Source: Oxalobacteraceae bacterium OTU3CINTB1
GTDB lineage: Bacteria; Pseudomonadota; Gammaproteobacteria; Burkholderiales; Burkholderiaceae_D
Assembly: GCA_024123955.1 (NCBI GenBank)
Contig: CP099652.1
Coordinates: 1,240,001-1,304,000, forward strand
Length of the DNA: 64,000 bases
Reading direction: 5' to 3'
In this document: in pieces, positions 49,606 to 58,888 of the stretch
Layout of the letters: the number at the start of each line of letters is the position of its first letter
Numbering within the stretch: the first letter of the stretch is position 1
Notes under the pieces: generated by a model
Database searches by the model: none
What the model saw: the letters and a program-made list of their open reading frames with translations, nothing else
What the model was told of the DNA's origin: nothing
Position numbers and translations under genes: made by a program

Positions 49606-51350
49606 GAGGCCTTCTCTTTCTGCTTTTTACGTTCGTCTTCGTCGCGCTTCCATTCGTCGATATGCGCTTCCTGACGCAGCACGCGGGACGCCGGATCGAC
49701 AGTATAGTGCGCGCCGGCCGCCAAAGTCAGTTCGCCACCGCCGCCGCTCATCGGCAGCCGGACGATGCGCTCGCCCCGGTCGTCGACGATGCGTACTTCC
49801 AATGGCATCGGGAACGGGCCGCCATCCTTCAGCTTCCACGCCAGCCGTAGCTGGTCGCCGCTGCGCGTTTCGACCAGTTCGGGCAGCGCCGCGTGGTACA
49901 GGTAGGCGTCGAAGAACCAGCCCAGGTCGCTGCCGCCCACCTCGCTGGCGATGGCGATGAATTCCCTGGTGCTGCTCCAGCGCGGCTGGAAGTTGCCGGG
50001 CGTCGGCGTCTCTGTGCCGTAGACCATGCGGCGCGTGGCGCGGAAGAAGGCGTCGTCGCCGATCAGGTTGCGCAGCGTGTGCAGGATCAGCGAGCCCTTG
50101 GTGTAGATGTCGTTGCCCGGACCGCCGCGCTTGTCGTCGTAGACATCTTCGATGCGCTGCGGCTTGCCGCCGACCACCGGCACCTTGTTGCGCAGCGACT
50201 TGCGCTGGTTGAACAGCTCGGCCTGGAATTCCATGTCGCCGCGCAGCCATTGCAGGTACAGCGGCTGCATGTAGCTGCCGAAACCCTCGTGCAGCCACAT
50301 GTCGTCCCAGTCGGCGTTGGTCATCTGGTTGCCGAACCACTCGTGCGATAGTTCGTGGTGCAACAGCCAGTCGTAGCCGTAAGGCGACTTCAGGTAGCCG
50401 TTGCCGTAGGCGTTGATGGTCTGGTGCTCCATGCCAAGGTGCGGGGTTTCGACGACGCCCATTTTCTCGTCGCCGAACGGGTAGGGGCCGATGCGGCGCT
50501 CGAAGAAATCGAGCATGGGCGCGAACTCGGCGAACAGGCCCCTGGCCTGCCGCTCGTGCCCTTTCAGATACCACATGCGCAGCGGAATGGTGTTGCCGTA
50601 GCGGCTGGCGTAGTCGCCCGACAGCATCTCGTAGGGGCCGATGTTGAGCGCGATGCCGTAGGTGCTGGGGTTCTTGGCGCGCCAATGGTAGGTGCGCCAG
50701 CCGTCCCTTTCGTCCATGCCGACGGCCACGCCGTTGCCGGCCACCACCAGCGGCGCCGGCACGCTGATGTGCAGGTCGATCAGTTTGGCCTTGCCCATCG
50801 GATGGTCTATGCAGGGCCAGAACAGGTCGCAGCCTTCGCCCTCGACGGTGGTGGCGATCCACGGCTGGCCGTCCGTTGTTTTGCTCCAGGTGAAGGCGCC
50901 ATCCCACGGGGCGCGCCTGGCCACGTGCGGCACGCCGTGGTAGCGGATGCGCACGGTGGTGCTGGCGCCCGCCGGCAGCGGCGTCGGCAAGGTGAGGTAC
51001 AGACGGCCCTCCGGATTGCTGATCGCCGAGCGCGCCAGTTCCACGCCGTCGACGCTGGCGCCGTCGACCGGCAGGTTGCGGTCCAGCTCGACGGCAATGC
51101 GGGTCAGCGGCGTCGTTGCCAGCGCGTTGGCGGTGAAGGTTAGCGCGGCGTCGCCACGGATGTTTTGCGTGGCGGGATCGACGCGCAGCGCCAGGTCGGC
51201 TTTGTCGAACGTGACGGCCAGTTGCTCCGGCGCGCGCGGGCCGCCGGAACCGGCGGTGAAGTCGGTCAACGGCATCTGGGTGGTGGCGCAGCCGGCTAGC
51301 ACGGCGCAGGCGGCGAGCGTGGTCAGGAGGTGCGAGGGCAGGCGTGTCAT
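49602..51350 (-). CDS. M1-family metallopeptidase, lipoprotein
   Basis: A 582-residue zinc peptidase with a lipobox LAGC (Cys21). The zinc site is HELSH (His332, His336) with Glu333 as the catalytic base and Glu355 as third ligand, giving HExxH-x18-E. The exopeptidase motif is LGMEHQT in place of GxMEN, a variant seen in several bacterial M1 subfamilies. The N-terminal all-beta domain covers about 40-240. It probably trims peptides in the periplasm or at the outer membrane. It is upstream of, and coupled to, the lipoprotein gene. The 380-base gap to the chemoreceptor genes holds a possible promoter for the latter. Confidence 0.92.
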   Translation of the reverse strand: MTRLPSHLLTTLAACAVLAGCATTQMPLTDFTAGSGGPRAPEQLAVTFDKADLALRVDPATQNIRGDAALTFTANALATTPLTRIAVELDRNLPVDGASVDGVELARSAISNPEGRLYLTLPTPLPAGASTTVRIRYHGVPHVARRAPWDGAFTWSKTTDGQPWIATTVEGEGCDLFWPCIDHPMGKAKLIDLHISVPAPLVVAGNGVAVGMDERDGWRTYHWRAKNPSTYGIALNIGPYEMLSGDYASRYGNTIPLRMWYLKGHERQARGLFAEFAPMLDFFERRIGPYPFGDEKMGVVETPHLGMEHQTINAYGNGYLKSPYGYDWLLHHELSHEWFGNQMTNADWDDMWLHEGFGSYMQPLYLQWLRGDMEFQAELFNQRKSLRNKVPVVGGKPQRIEDVYDDKRGGPGNDIYTKGSLILHTLRNLIGDDAFFRATRRMVYGTETPTPGNFQPRWSSTREFIAIASEVGGSDLGWFFDAYLYHAALPELVETRSGDQLRLAWKLKDGGPFPMPLEVRIVDDRGERIVRLPMSGGGGELTLAAGAHYTVDPASRVLRQEAHIDEWKRDEDERKKQKEKAS

Positions 51351-51498
51351 GCGGGTTCCGGCGTGTGAAATATCGATCAGGAAATATAGCAGTAAGCATC
51401 ACGAACGGCCATCTTCCGGCGTGCCGGCTGCGGTAGTGTGGACTGGCAGCCTCAGCAGCGGAAGGATGTCGTCGGAAAAGTTCACTATTTTTATTTTC

Positions 51499-51527
51499 TT
51501 GTGGCAATTCTTTTGACATTTGATAAG
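51499..51527 (+). promoter_or_regulatory. Possible promoter of the first chemoreceptor gene
   Basis: TTGTGG at 51499-51504, 17 bases, GATAAG at 51522-51527. It lies about 200 bases before the start codon. The rest of the 51351-51731 gap shows no gene or other feature I can support. Confidence 0.35.
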
Positions 51528-51731
51528 ATGAGTCATCAACTTGTGGTTACCGGGCCAGCAATGTCCTGGTCGAACTATTCCTCCCGTCCCCATGCCCCCG
51601 GGACAATGCAGTCCTTCACCGCGTCCCTGATTCCTGCCGCTTTTCGCGCAAGCGACCTGATGCCATCGTCAGCATCGATCGTCGTTTGTTACCTACATCG
51701 CTGCGCATGCAGCCCGAAAACGGAAACAATT

Positions 51732-53366
51732 ATGAAAATCTCTAACTTAAAAATCGGAACCCGGCTCGGCCTTGGATTTGGCGTGGTCGTCGTCTTGCTG
51801 CTTGCCGTGGCCTTCATCGCCATCAGCCGCATCAACCTGATCAACGATGCGACGGACGACATCCTGAACGACCGGTACGCCAAAGTGTCGCTGGCCCAGG
51901 ATATCCAGACCGAGGTGAACTTGCAGGCGCGTTATCTGCGCAACGCCATCATCGGCGCGGCCGATCCGGCCGAAGTTTCGACGTCGCTGGGCAAACTGAA
52001 CGCGTCAGTGAAAAAGAATATTGGGCTCCTGGCCAAACTGAAGACCATGCTGAATACCGAAAAGGGCCGGGCGCTATTCGACACCGTGAGCGAGCGCCGC
52101 AACACCTATGCGACCGCGCGCGACGCGACTGTCAAGCTGTTGCTGGACGGACAGCCGGACCTGGCAGGGAAATACCTGCTCAAGGAATTGCGCGGACCGC
52201 AAAATGCCTTCTTCGAATCGATTATCGCGCTGACGGATTTCCAGGAATCGTTGATGAACCAGTCGGGCCAGCAAGCGGTGGCCGATGGCGCGTTCGCCGT
52301 CCAGATGACGGTGGCGCTGTCGGCGTTCGCCGCCATTGCCGCCGTGCTGATCGGCTGGTTCATCACGCGCTCGATCACGGGACCTGTGAACCAGGCTGTG
52401 GCGCTGGCGCAAACCGTCGCCGCCGGCGACTTGAGCAGCCGCATCGAGGTGCAAAGCAAGGACGAGATCGGCTCGTTGATGCAGGCGCTCAAGGACATGA
52501 ACCAGAGCCTGAACGACATCGTCGGCCAGGTGCGCGTCAGCACCGACGAGATCGCGACCGCGACCGGGGAAGTCGCCACCGGCAATATGGACCTGTCGTC
52601 GCGCACCGAACAGCAAGCCAGCGCGCTGGAAGAAACCGCCTCGTCGATGGAGGAACTGACCTCCACCGTCAAGCAGAACAGCGACAACGCGCGGCAGGCG
52701 AACCAGTTGGCCGTGTCCGCCGTCGAGGTGGCGCGCCAGGGCGGCGCGGTGGTGGGCGAAGTGGTCACGACGATGGGGCAGATCAACGAGTCGGCCGCGA
52801 AGATTTCGGACATCATCGGCGTCATCGACGGCATCGCCTTCCAGACCAACATCCTGGCGCTGAACGCGGCGGTGGAGGCGGCGCGGGCGGGCGAGCAGGG
52901 CCGGGGCTTCGCTGTGGTGGCGTCGGAAGTGCGCAACCTGGCGCAGCGCTCGGCGGGCGCGGCCAAGGAAATCAAAACCCTGATCAACGACTCGGTCGAG
53001 CGGGTCGACGCGGGCAACAGGCTGGTCGCCAAGGCCGGCACCACGATGACCGAGGTGGTTGCCAGCATCCAGCGCGTGACCGATATCATGGGCGAGATCA
53101 CCGTCGCCAGCCGCGAACAGGAAGTCGGCATCGAGCAGATCAACCAGGCGGTCACCGAAATGGACACGGTGACGCAGCAGAACGCCGCCTTGGTGGAGGA
53201 GGCTGCGGCCGCGACGGGCGCATTGGAGCAGCAGGCGGCCCATCTGGCGCAGGTGGTCAGCGTGTTCAAGCTGGACACCGGCGCGCGAAACGCACCGCCG
53301 GTGGTGGCGCATTCGGCTTCCTCGCCATCGCGACGCACGGTCCCGCGCCTGGCGCTGGCCGGCTGA
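51732..53366 (+). CDS. Methyl-accepting chemotaxis protein
   Basis: A 544-residue chemoreceptor. TM1 lies at about residues 11-31 and the periplasmic four-helix-bundle sensor domain at about 32-188. TM2 lies near 192-212 and HAMP at 213-265. The signalling domain contains the methylation segment [17 protein letters not shown] and the tip region [29 protein letters not shown] split over 360-400. The tip binds CheA/CheW. No C-terminal NWETF-type pentapeptide is present. ATG 51732 is preferred because it directly precedes the conserved [17 protein letters not shown]-terminus. It is paralogous to the next gene, and its ligand is unknown. Confidence 0.93.
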   Translation: MKISNLKIGTRLGLGFGVVVVLLLAVAFIAISRINLINDATDDILNDRYAKVSLAQDIQTEVNLQARYLRNAIIGAADPAEVSTSLGKLNASVKKNIGLLAKLKTMLNTEKGRALFDTVSERRNTYATARDATVKLLLDGQPDLAGKYLLKELRGPQNAFFESIIALTDFQESLMNQSGQQAVADGAFAVQMTVALSAFAAIAAVLIGWFITRSITGPVNQAVALAQTVAAGDLSSRIEVQSKDEIGSLMQALKDMNQSLNDIVGQVRVSTDEIATATGEVATGNMDLSSRTEQQASALEETASSMEELTSTVKQNSDNARQANQLAVSAVEVARQGGAVVGEVVTTMGQINESAAKISDIIGVIDGIAFQTNILALNAAVEAARAGEQGRGFAVVASEVRNLAQRSAGAAKEIKTLINDSVERVDAGNRLVAKAGTTMTEVVASIQRVTDIMGEITVASREQEVGIEQINQAVTEMDTVTQQNAALVEEAAAATGALEQQAAHLAQVVSVFKLDTGARNAPPVVAHSASSPSRRTVPRLALAG

Positions 53367-53370
53367 GGAC

Positions 53371-53449
53371 GGCTGCCGCCCGGCAGAGCGGCAGCCCTTC
53401 ATTGACGCACTGACGCCGAACGGCGCGGCATGGCCGCGCCGTTCAGCGT
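53371..53449 (+). other. Two strong inverted repeats between the chemoreceptor genes
   Basis: GGCTGCCGC (53371-53379) pairs with GCGGCAGCC (53388-53396). A second hairpin at 53413-53449 has a perfect 12-base stem, GAACGGCGCGGC with GCCGCGCCGTTC, around a 3-base loop. One mismatch and four more pairs extend it. Neither is followed by a T run. They could stop or stabilise the upstream message. Confidence 0.5.
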
Positions 53450-53584
53450 TTACGCTATCAACAAGCATGCTGACGCGCTGAAACAACACGCAACCGTCCG
53501 GCTTGCCTTGTCGCAATATGCGCAACGGCCATTGGGGCCAACATCTAAATGTTGCTATGCCAATAGACCCCAATGGAAACTATC

Positions 53585-55204
53585 ATGAACATCTCTAACT
53601 TGAAAATCGGAACGCGGCTGAGCCTGGGATTCGGCGTGGTGGTGCTGCTGTTGGCCGCCGTGGCGCTGGTCGCCATCACCCGCATCAACCTGATCAACGA
53701 GGCGACGGACCGGATCTTGAGCGACAGCTTCGTCAAGTTGACGCTGGCCCGGCAGATTCAGACCGAGGTGAATGTGCAATCGCGCTTGCTGCGCAACGCC
53801 ATCATCGGCGCGGCCGACGCTGCGGAGGTGCGGGCGCAGCTGGAGAAGCTGGATGCGTCGCTGAAGGCGAACGAAGAATATATCGTCAAGCTGGACGCCA
53901 TGCTGACGCTTCCCAAGGGCAGGGAATTGTTCAAGACGCTGAGCGAGCGGCGCGACGCCTACACCGTCGCGCGCACCGCCATCATCAAGATGATCAGGGA
54001 GGGGCAGTCCGAGCAGGCCGGCAAGTACGTGAGCAAGGAACTGCGGGTGGCGCAAACGCCGTATTTCAACGCCATCAACGCGATGGAGGATTTCCAGGAA
54101 TCGCTGATGAAGAAAGACGGCGAGCAGATCGCGGCGGGCGGCGCGTTGGCCGTGCAACTGACGCTCATCCTGTCGGTGACGGCGACGATCATGGCGGTGC
54201 TGATCGGCTGGTTCATCACGCGTTCCATCACGGTGCCGGTGAACCGGGCCGTGGCGCTGGCGCAGACCGTCGCCGCCGGCGATTTGAGCGGCTATGTCGA
54301 CGTGCAAAGCAAGGACGAGATCGGGGCGCTGTTGCGAGCGCTCAATGAAATGACCCACAGCCTGAACAAGATCGTCGGCCAGGTGCGCGCCGGCAGCGAC
54401 GAGATCTCGACCGCGACGGCGGAAGTGGCCAGCGGCAATCTGGACCTGTCGTCGCGCACCGAGCAGCAGGCCAGCGCGCTGGAGGAGACCGCGTCGTCGA
54501 TGGAGGAACTGACCTCCACCGTCAAGCAAAACAGCGACAACGCGCGGCAAGCCAACCAGTTGGCCGTGTCCGCCGTGGACGTGGCGCGCCAGGGCGGCGC
54601 GGTGGTGACGGAAGTGGTGACGACGATGGGTCACATCCACGCGTCGGCCGGCAAGATCGCCGACATCATCGGCGTCATCGACGGCATCGCCTTCCAGACC
54701 AACATCCTCGCCTTGAACGCGGCGGTGGAGGCGGCGCGCGCCGGCGAGCAGGGACGGGGCTTCGCCGTGGTGGCGTCGGAAGTGCGCAACCTGGCGCAGC
54801 GCTCGGCGAGCGCGGCGAGGGAAATCAAAACCTTGATCAACGACTCGGTCGAGCAGGTCAACGCCGGCAATCAGCTGGTGGCCAAGGCCGGCACCACGAT
54901 GACCGAGGTGGTCGCCAGCATCCAGCGGGTCACCGACATCATGAGCGAAATCACGGCGGCCAGCCGCGAGCAGGAGGTCGGCATCGAACAGATCAACCAG
55001 GCCGTCAACGAAATGGACGCGGTGACGCAGCAGAACGCCGCGCTGGTGGAGCAAGCGGCCGCCGCCACGGCGGCGCTGGAAGGCCAGGCCTCGCATCTGA
55101 CGCAGGTCGTCAGCGTGTTCAAGCTGGAGCAGGGACGCGCCGCGCCGGCGGGCCACCAGCCGCACAGGCGGCCGGCGCCCCAACTGGCGCTGGCGACGGT
55201 TTGA
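53585..55204 (+). CDS. Methyl-accepting chemotaxis protein, paralog of the upstream gene
   Basis: A 539-residue receptor with the same layout: [22 protein letters not shown]1 near 11-31, a sensor domain of about 155 residues, TM2 near 192-212, HAMP and a signalling domain. The signalling halves of the two genes are almost identical in protein and very close in DNA, while the periplasmic domains differ substantially. This is a tandem duplication followed by divergence of ligand binding. ATG 53585 is preferred by analogy with the first receptor; an ATG four codons upstream is possible. It converges with a GH28 gene 6 bases away. Confidence 0.93.
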   Translation: MNISNLKIGTRLSLGFGVVVLLLAAVALVAITRINLINEATDRILSDSFVKLTLARQIQTEVNVQSRLLRNAIIGAADAAEVRAQLEKLDASLKANEEYIVKLDAMLTLPKGRELFKTLSERRDAYTVARTAIIKMIREGQSEQAGKYVSKELRVAQTPYFNAINAMEDFQESLMKKDGEQIAAGGALAVQLTLILSVTATIMAVLIGWFITRSITVPVNRAVALAQTVAAGDLSGYVDVQSKDEIGALLRALNEMTHSLNKIVGQVRAGSDEISTATAEVASGNLDLSSRTEQQASALEETASSMEELTSTVKQNSDNARQANQLAVSAVDVARQGGAVVTEVVTTMGHIHASAGKIADIIGVIDGIAFQTNILALNAAVEAARAGEQGRGFAVVASEVRNLAQRSASAAREIKTLINDSVEQVNAGNQLVAKAGTTMTEVVASIQRVTDIMSEITAASREQEVGIEQINQAVNEMDAVTQQNAALVEQAAAATAALEGQASHLTQVVSVFKLEQGRAAPAGHQPHRRPAPQLALATV

Positions 55205-55210
55205 CGGCGG

Positions 55211-57058
55211 TTATGACGACAAACGCTGGTTGTGGACCTTGCCGGCGATGGTCACGTTCTTCAACACGAGCTCCTTGACGTTATACAGGTACGCCGGCTG
55301 CTTCACCACGGGCGTGCCGAAGTCGCAGTCGCTGATGGTGACATGGCTCACCGGCAGGATCTGCGGCGTGCCCGGTCCGTTGTAGTTCACCGCCACCGGC
55401 CCCAACACCACAATCGGCTGGTAGCACGAGAACTTGCCCTCTTTGGTCTGCACATTGCCCACCTTAATACCCAAGATATGCACGTTGGTCACCAGCGGCG
55501 GCCGCGTGCGGATGGTATCGTCGAGCGGGCTGTAGTCGCAATCGAAGGTGATCACGCCGCCGGCGCCGGCGGCCACCGTCTTCTCCGGAATCCCGGACCC
55601 CGGCGTTGGCTTGTAAAACGCCGGCGTGGTGCGGATGCCGTTGGGGATCTGCACATTGCGTACATAGAAATTCCGTAAAAAGCCGCCGCGCGCCATATTG
55701 GTCTTCAGCCGTATGGCGATGTTGAGCGGATCGGTCTTCCAGTTGGCGTTCTCGAACACCAGATTCTGCGCATACACGTTCTGGATGCCGCCGGACATGA
55801 TGCTGCCCAAAGTCAGCGCGCCATGGCCGCTGTGCATCCGGCAATTCTGCACCACCACGTTCTCGCATGGACCGAACTGCGTATCCGTGCCCTTGCCGGA
55901 ATCGATGGCGATGCAATCGTCGCCGGTGTTGAACTGGCAGCCTTCGATCAGCACGTAACGGCACGATTCCGGATCGAAACCATCGTTGTTGGCGCCCATG
56001 CTGTTGGCGTAGATGCCTTTCACGTGCACATTGGCGCAGTCCACCGGGTTGTGCTGCCAGAACGGCGTGTTGGTGGTCTGGTAGCCGGCCAGCAGCACAT
56101 CGGTGCAGCTGATGAACTGCACCATGTGCGGCCGCAGGAAGTGGCCGATGCCGAAGATGCGCTGCCTGGCCGGCACGCGCGCCTCGCTCAGCGCGCGCAG
56201 GTAGTGCGAGTCCGACAGGAACCACGGATCGTCGCCCTGGATCTTCGCGGCCTCCTCGGCGGACAAATGCGGCGCGATCTCGGCCAGCGGGCGGTTGCGC
56301 GGGTTCGGCCGCTCCTGCACCTTGCCCACGGTGAACGGCACGTGCACCTCGCCCTTGCGCTCGCGGCCTTTCCAGGACCACCAGCAATCGGCATCGCCGG
56401 GGAAGGGCACGCCGGCCTGGCCGTCGAGGATGGAGGTCCAGTCCTCGCCGGTGAGGGCGATGTTGCGCTGGCCGTGGGCGTACACCAGCGATGAGTAATT
56501 CAGGCAATCGTTGCCCTCCCAGCGGGTCAGCGACAGCTTGCCGTTGGCGCCGCAATCGAACTCGCCATGGCGCGCATAGTCGAGCGGATTGGCGGAGAAG
56601 TAGACGTGCGCCCCCTTGGCCAGATGCACGTGGACGTTCGACAGCAGCACGATCGGCCCGGCGCACAGCCAGTTGCCGGTCGGGATCAAGACGCGGCCGC
56701 CGCCGGCCTTGTGGCAGGCGGCGATGGCGGCGCTGATGGCGGGGTAGCAATCGGTCGCGCCGGGCGCCGGCGTGTGGATGTCGGCGCGCTCGCTGGAGCC
56801 GACCCAGGCGTTGATCGGCACCACGTCGCACGCCTTGCCGCCAAACGCGGTGATGACGAAATCCTCCTTGCGGAAGGTGAGTGGCTTCGACACGCGGTCG
56901 ATGATGGCCTGGGCCTGGCGCCAAGGGTCGGAGGAAGCGGCCGGGGCCGCCATCAACTGTACCGGCAGGCCGCCGGCCAGGGCCAGGGTACCGCCCGCCA
57001 GCGTCTGCATGAAGTTGCGGCGGGCGGCATGGGTGGTGGACGTGGTCATCGTGGTCAT
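55211..57058 (-). CDS. GH28 family glycoside hydrolase (polygalacturonase-like), copy A
   Basis: A 615-residue enzyme with a twin-arginine-type signal (RRNFMQTLAGG), then a right-handed beta-helix. The GH28 catalytic set is complete: Asp359 in NNDGFD, Asp380-Asp381 in TGDDCIA, His412 in SGHGALTLGS and Arg450-Lys452 in IRLKT. It should cut alpha-1,4-galacturonan or rhamnogalacturonan; whether endo or exo cannot be told. The inserted region of about 200 residues before the helix is longer than in simple polygalacturonases. It is the last gene of the minus-strand pectin locus and is paralogous to the gene just upstream. Confidence 0.92.
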   Translation of the reverse strand: MTTMTTSTTHAARRNFMQTLAGGTLALAGGLPVQLMAAPAASSDPWRQAQAIIDRVSKPLTFRKEDFVITAFGGKACDVVPINAWVGSSERADIHTPAPGATDCYPAISAAIAACHKAGGGRVLIPTGNWLCAGPIVLLSNVHVHLAKGAHVYFSANPLDYARHGEFDCGANGKLSLTRWEGNDCLNYSSLVYAHGQRNIALTGEDWTSILDGQAGVPFPGDADCWWSWKGRERKGEVHVPFTVGKVQERPNPRNRPLAEIAPHLSAEEAAKIQGDDPWFLSDSHYLRALSEARVPARQRIFGIGHFLRPHMVQFISCTDVLLAGYQTTNTPFWQHNPVDCANVHVKGIYANSMGANNDGFDPESCRYVLIEGCQFNTGDDCIAIDSGKGTDTQFGPCENVVVQNCRMHSGHGALTLGSIMSGGIQNVYAQNLVFENANWKTDPLNIAIRLKTNMARGGFLRNFYVRNVQIPNGIRTTPAFYKPTPGSGIPEKTVAAGAGGVITFDCDYSPLDDTIRTRPPLVTNVHILGIKVGNVQTKEGKFSCYQPIVVLGPVAVNYNGPGTPQILPVSHVTISDCDFGTPVVKQPAYLYNVKELVLKNVTIAGKVHNQRLSS

Positions 57059-57062
57059 CGCG

Positions 57063-58877
57063 TCAGGTGTCCAGTACCGTCGAGATGGTCTTGCCGGCGA
57101 TGCGCACGTTCTTCAAGACCAATCCCTTGACGTTGTGGGTGAACCAAGGCTGCTCGGCATTGCGCGGCGTGCCGAAATCGCAGTCGGTGATGGTGATGTC
57201 GGTCAGCGGCAACACCGGCGTGCCGGGCTTGCCGTTGAAGCTGGTCGCCACCGGTCCCAGGATCACCATGGCCTGGTAGCAGGAGACCTCGGCGCCGCCG
57301 ACCTTGATGTTGCCGGCCTTGACGTTGGAGATGTGCACGTGCGACACCGACGGCGGCCGGATCCGCACATCGTCGTCGGCCGGCGCGTAGTCGCAGTCGA
57401 TGGTGATCAGGCCGCCGCCGCTGGTCGACACCGTCTTCGGCTTGATGACCGAGCCGGGCAGCGGATTGTAAAAGCCCGGCGTGGTCTTGACGCCGTTGGG
57501 CACGGTCACGTCGCGCACGTAGAAGTGGCGCAGGAAGCCGCCGCGATTCATGTTGGTCTTCATGCGGATGGCGGTGCCGAGCGGGTCGCTGTCCCAGTGG
57601 ACGTTGCGGAACTCGATGCGTTGCGCGTACACGTGCTCGATGCCGGCCGCCATCTCGCTTCCGAGGGTGACGCCGCCGTGGCCGCTGTTCATGATGGTGT
57701 CCTGGATCACCATATTGCGCGTCGGTCCTTCGGCGATATCGCGGTTCTTGCCGGACTTGATGGCGATGCAATCGTCGCCGGTGTTGAACAGGCAGCCTTC
57801 GACCAGGATGGTGTCGCACGACTCGGGATCGAAGCCGTCGCTGTTGGCGCCCTTGCTTTCCATCCGCACCTTGCTGAAGTGGACGTTGCGGCAGTTGACC
57901 GGGTGGTGCAGCCAGAACGGCGAATCGAGCAACTGGTAGCCCTGCATCAGCACGTCCGTGCAGCCGACGAATTCGACCATGCACGGGCGCAGGTAGTGGC
58001 CGAGGCCGAAGATGCGCTTGGCCACCGGCACGCCGGCCTCGGACAGCGCCGGCAGGTAGCGCGAGTCGGTGCGCCAGTCGGGACGGGTGCCCTGGATCAG
58101 CGCGCGCTCGGCGTCCGACAGCATTGGGGCCACCGCCGCCAGCGATTCCGGATTGGCCGGGTTGATCTTGCGTCCGTGCATGGGCGCCTGCTTGTTCTTG
58201 CCGCTCCAGTCCCACCAGGAACTGCCGCCGCCGGTTTCAAACGGCACACCGGCCTGGCCGTTGAGGATGCTGGTCCAGTCCTCGCCGGTCAGCGCGATGT
58301 TGCGCTGGTTGTAGGCGTAGATCATCGGCGAAAAGTTCAGCACGTCGTTGCCCTGCCAGCGCGAGATCACCAGCTTGCCGTTCTTGCCGCAATCGATATC
58401 GCCGTATTTGGCGTAGTCGTTCGGGTTGGCGCTGAAGTAGACCTCGGCGCCGGCGGCAAGATGGACGTTGACGTTGGACAGCAGCACGATCGGGCCGGCG
58501 CAGTACCAGGCGCCGGCCGGAATCAGCACGCGGCCGCCGCCGGCCTTGTTGCAGGCGGCGATGGCGGCGGCGATGGCCGGATAGCAGTCAGGCGACTTGG
58601 CGACCGGCGACATGCGCTTCAGCGGCTCGTCGCCGCCGGTGGTGGTGATCTCGGCCAGTTTGCACGGCTTGGCGCCGAACTTCGTGATCGGGAAGTCTTC
58701 CTTGCGAAATACCAGCGGCTTGGCGAAGCGGTCGATGATGCGCTGCGCCGTGGCCCAAGGGTCGGCGGCGGCTGGCGCGGTCTGACCGAACGCGAGCGGC
58801 GCGGCGCCGCCGAGCATGGCGCCGGCCGAGGCCGCGCGCAGGACGTTGCGGCGTTGTGGGTTTACTGCTTTAGTCAT
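57063..58877 (-). CDS. GH28 family glycoside hydrolase, copy B
   Basis: A 604-residue enzyme with a Tat-type signal (RRNVLRAASAG) and the same domain plan as copy A. Catalytic motifs NSDGFD, TGDDCIAIKSGK, SGHGGVTLGS and IRMKT are all intact. ATG 58877 is chosen because GGAG lies 7 bases before it. Two upstream in-frame ATG codons near 58890 overlap the GH43 stop and have no better site. It follows GH43 by 11 bases and precedes copy A by 4 bases, so the three are co-transcribed. Substitutions around the active-site cleft may give it a different pectin substrate. Confidence 0.92.
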   Translation of the reverse strand: MTKAVNPQRRNVLRAASAGAMLGGAAPLAFGQTAPAAADPWATAQRIIDRFAKPLVFRKEDFPITKFGAKPCKLAEITTTGGDEPLKRMSPVAKSPDCYPAIAAAIAACNKAGGGRVLIPAGAWYCAGPIVLLSNVNVHLAAGAEVYFSANPNDYAKYGDIDCGKNGKLVISRWQGNDVLNFSPMIYAYNQRNIALTGEDWTSILNGQAGVPFETGGGSSWWDWSGKNKQAPMHGRKINPANPESLAAVAPMLSDAERALIQGTRPDWRTDSRYLPALSEAGVPVAKRIFGLGHYLRPCMVEFVGCTDVLMQGYQLLDSPFWLHHPVNCRNVHFSKVRMESKGANSDGFDPESCDTILVEGCLFNTGDDCIAIKSGKNRDIAEGPTRNMVIQDTIMNSGHGGVTLGSEMAAGIEHVYAQRIEFRNVHWDSDPLGTAIRMKTNMNRGGFLRHFYVRDVTVPNGVKTTPGFYNPLPGSVIKPKTVSTSGGGLITIDCDYAPADDDVRIRPPSVSHVHISNVKAGNIKVGGAEVSCYQAMVILGPVATSFNGKPGTPVLPLTDITITDCDFGTPRNAEQPWFTHNVKGLVLKNVRIAGKTISTVLDT

Positions 58878-58888
58878 TTTATTCTCCA

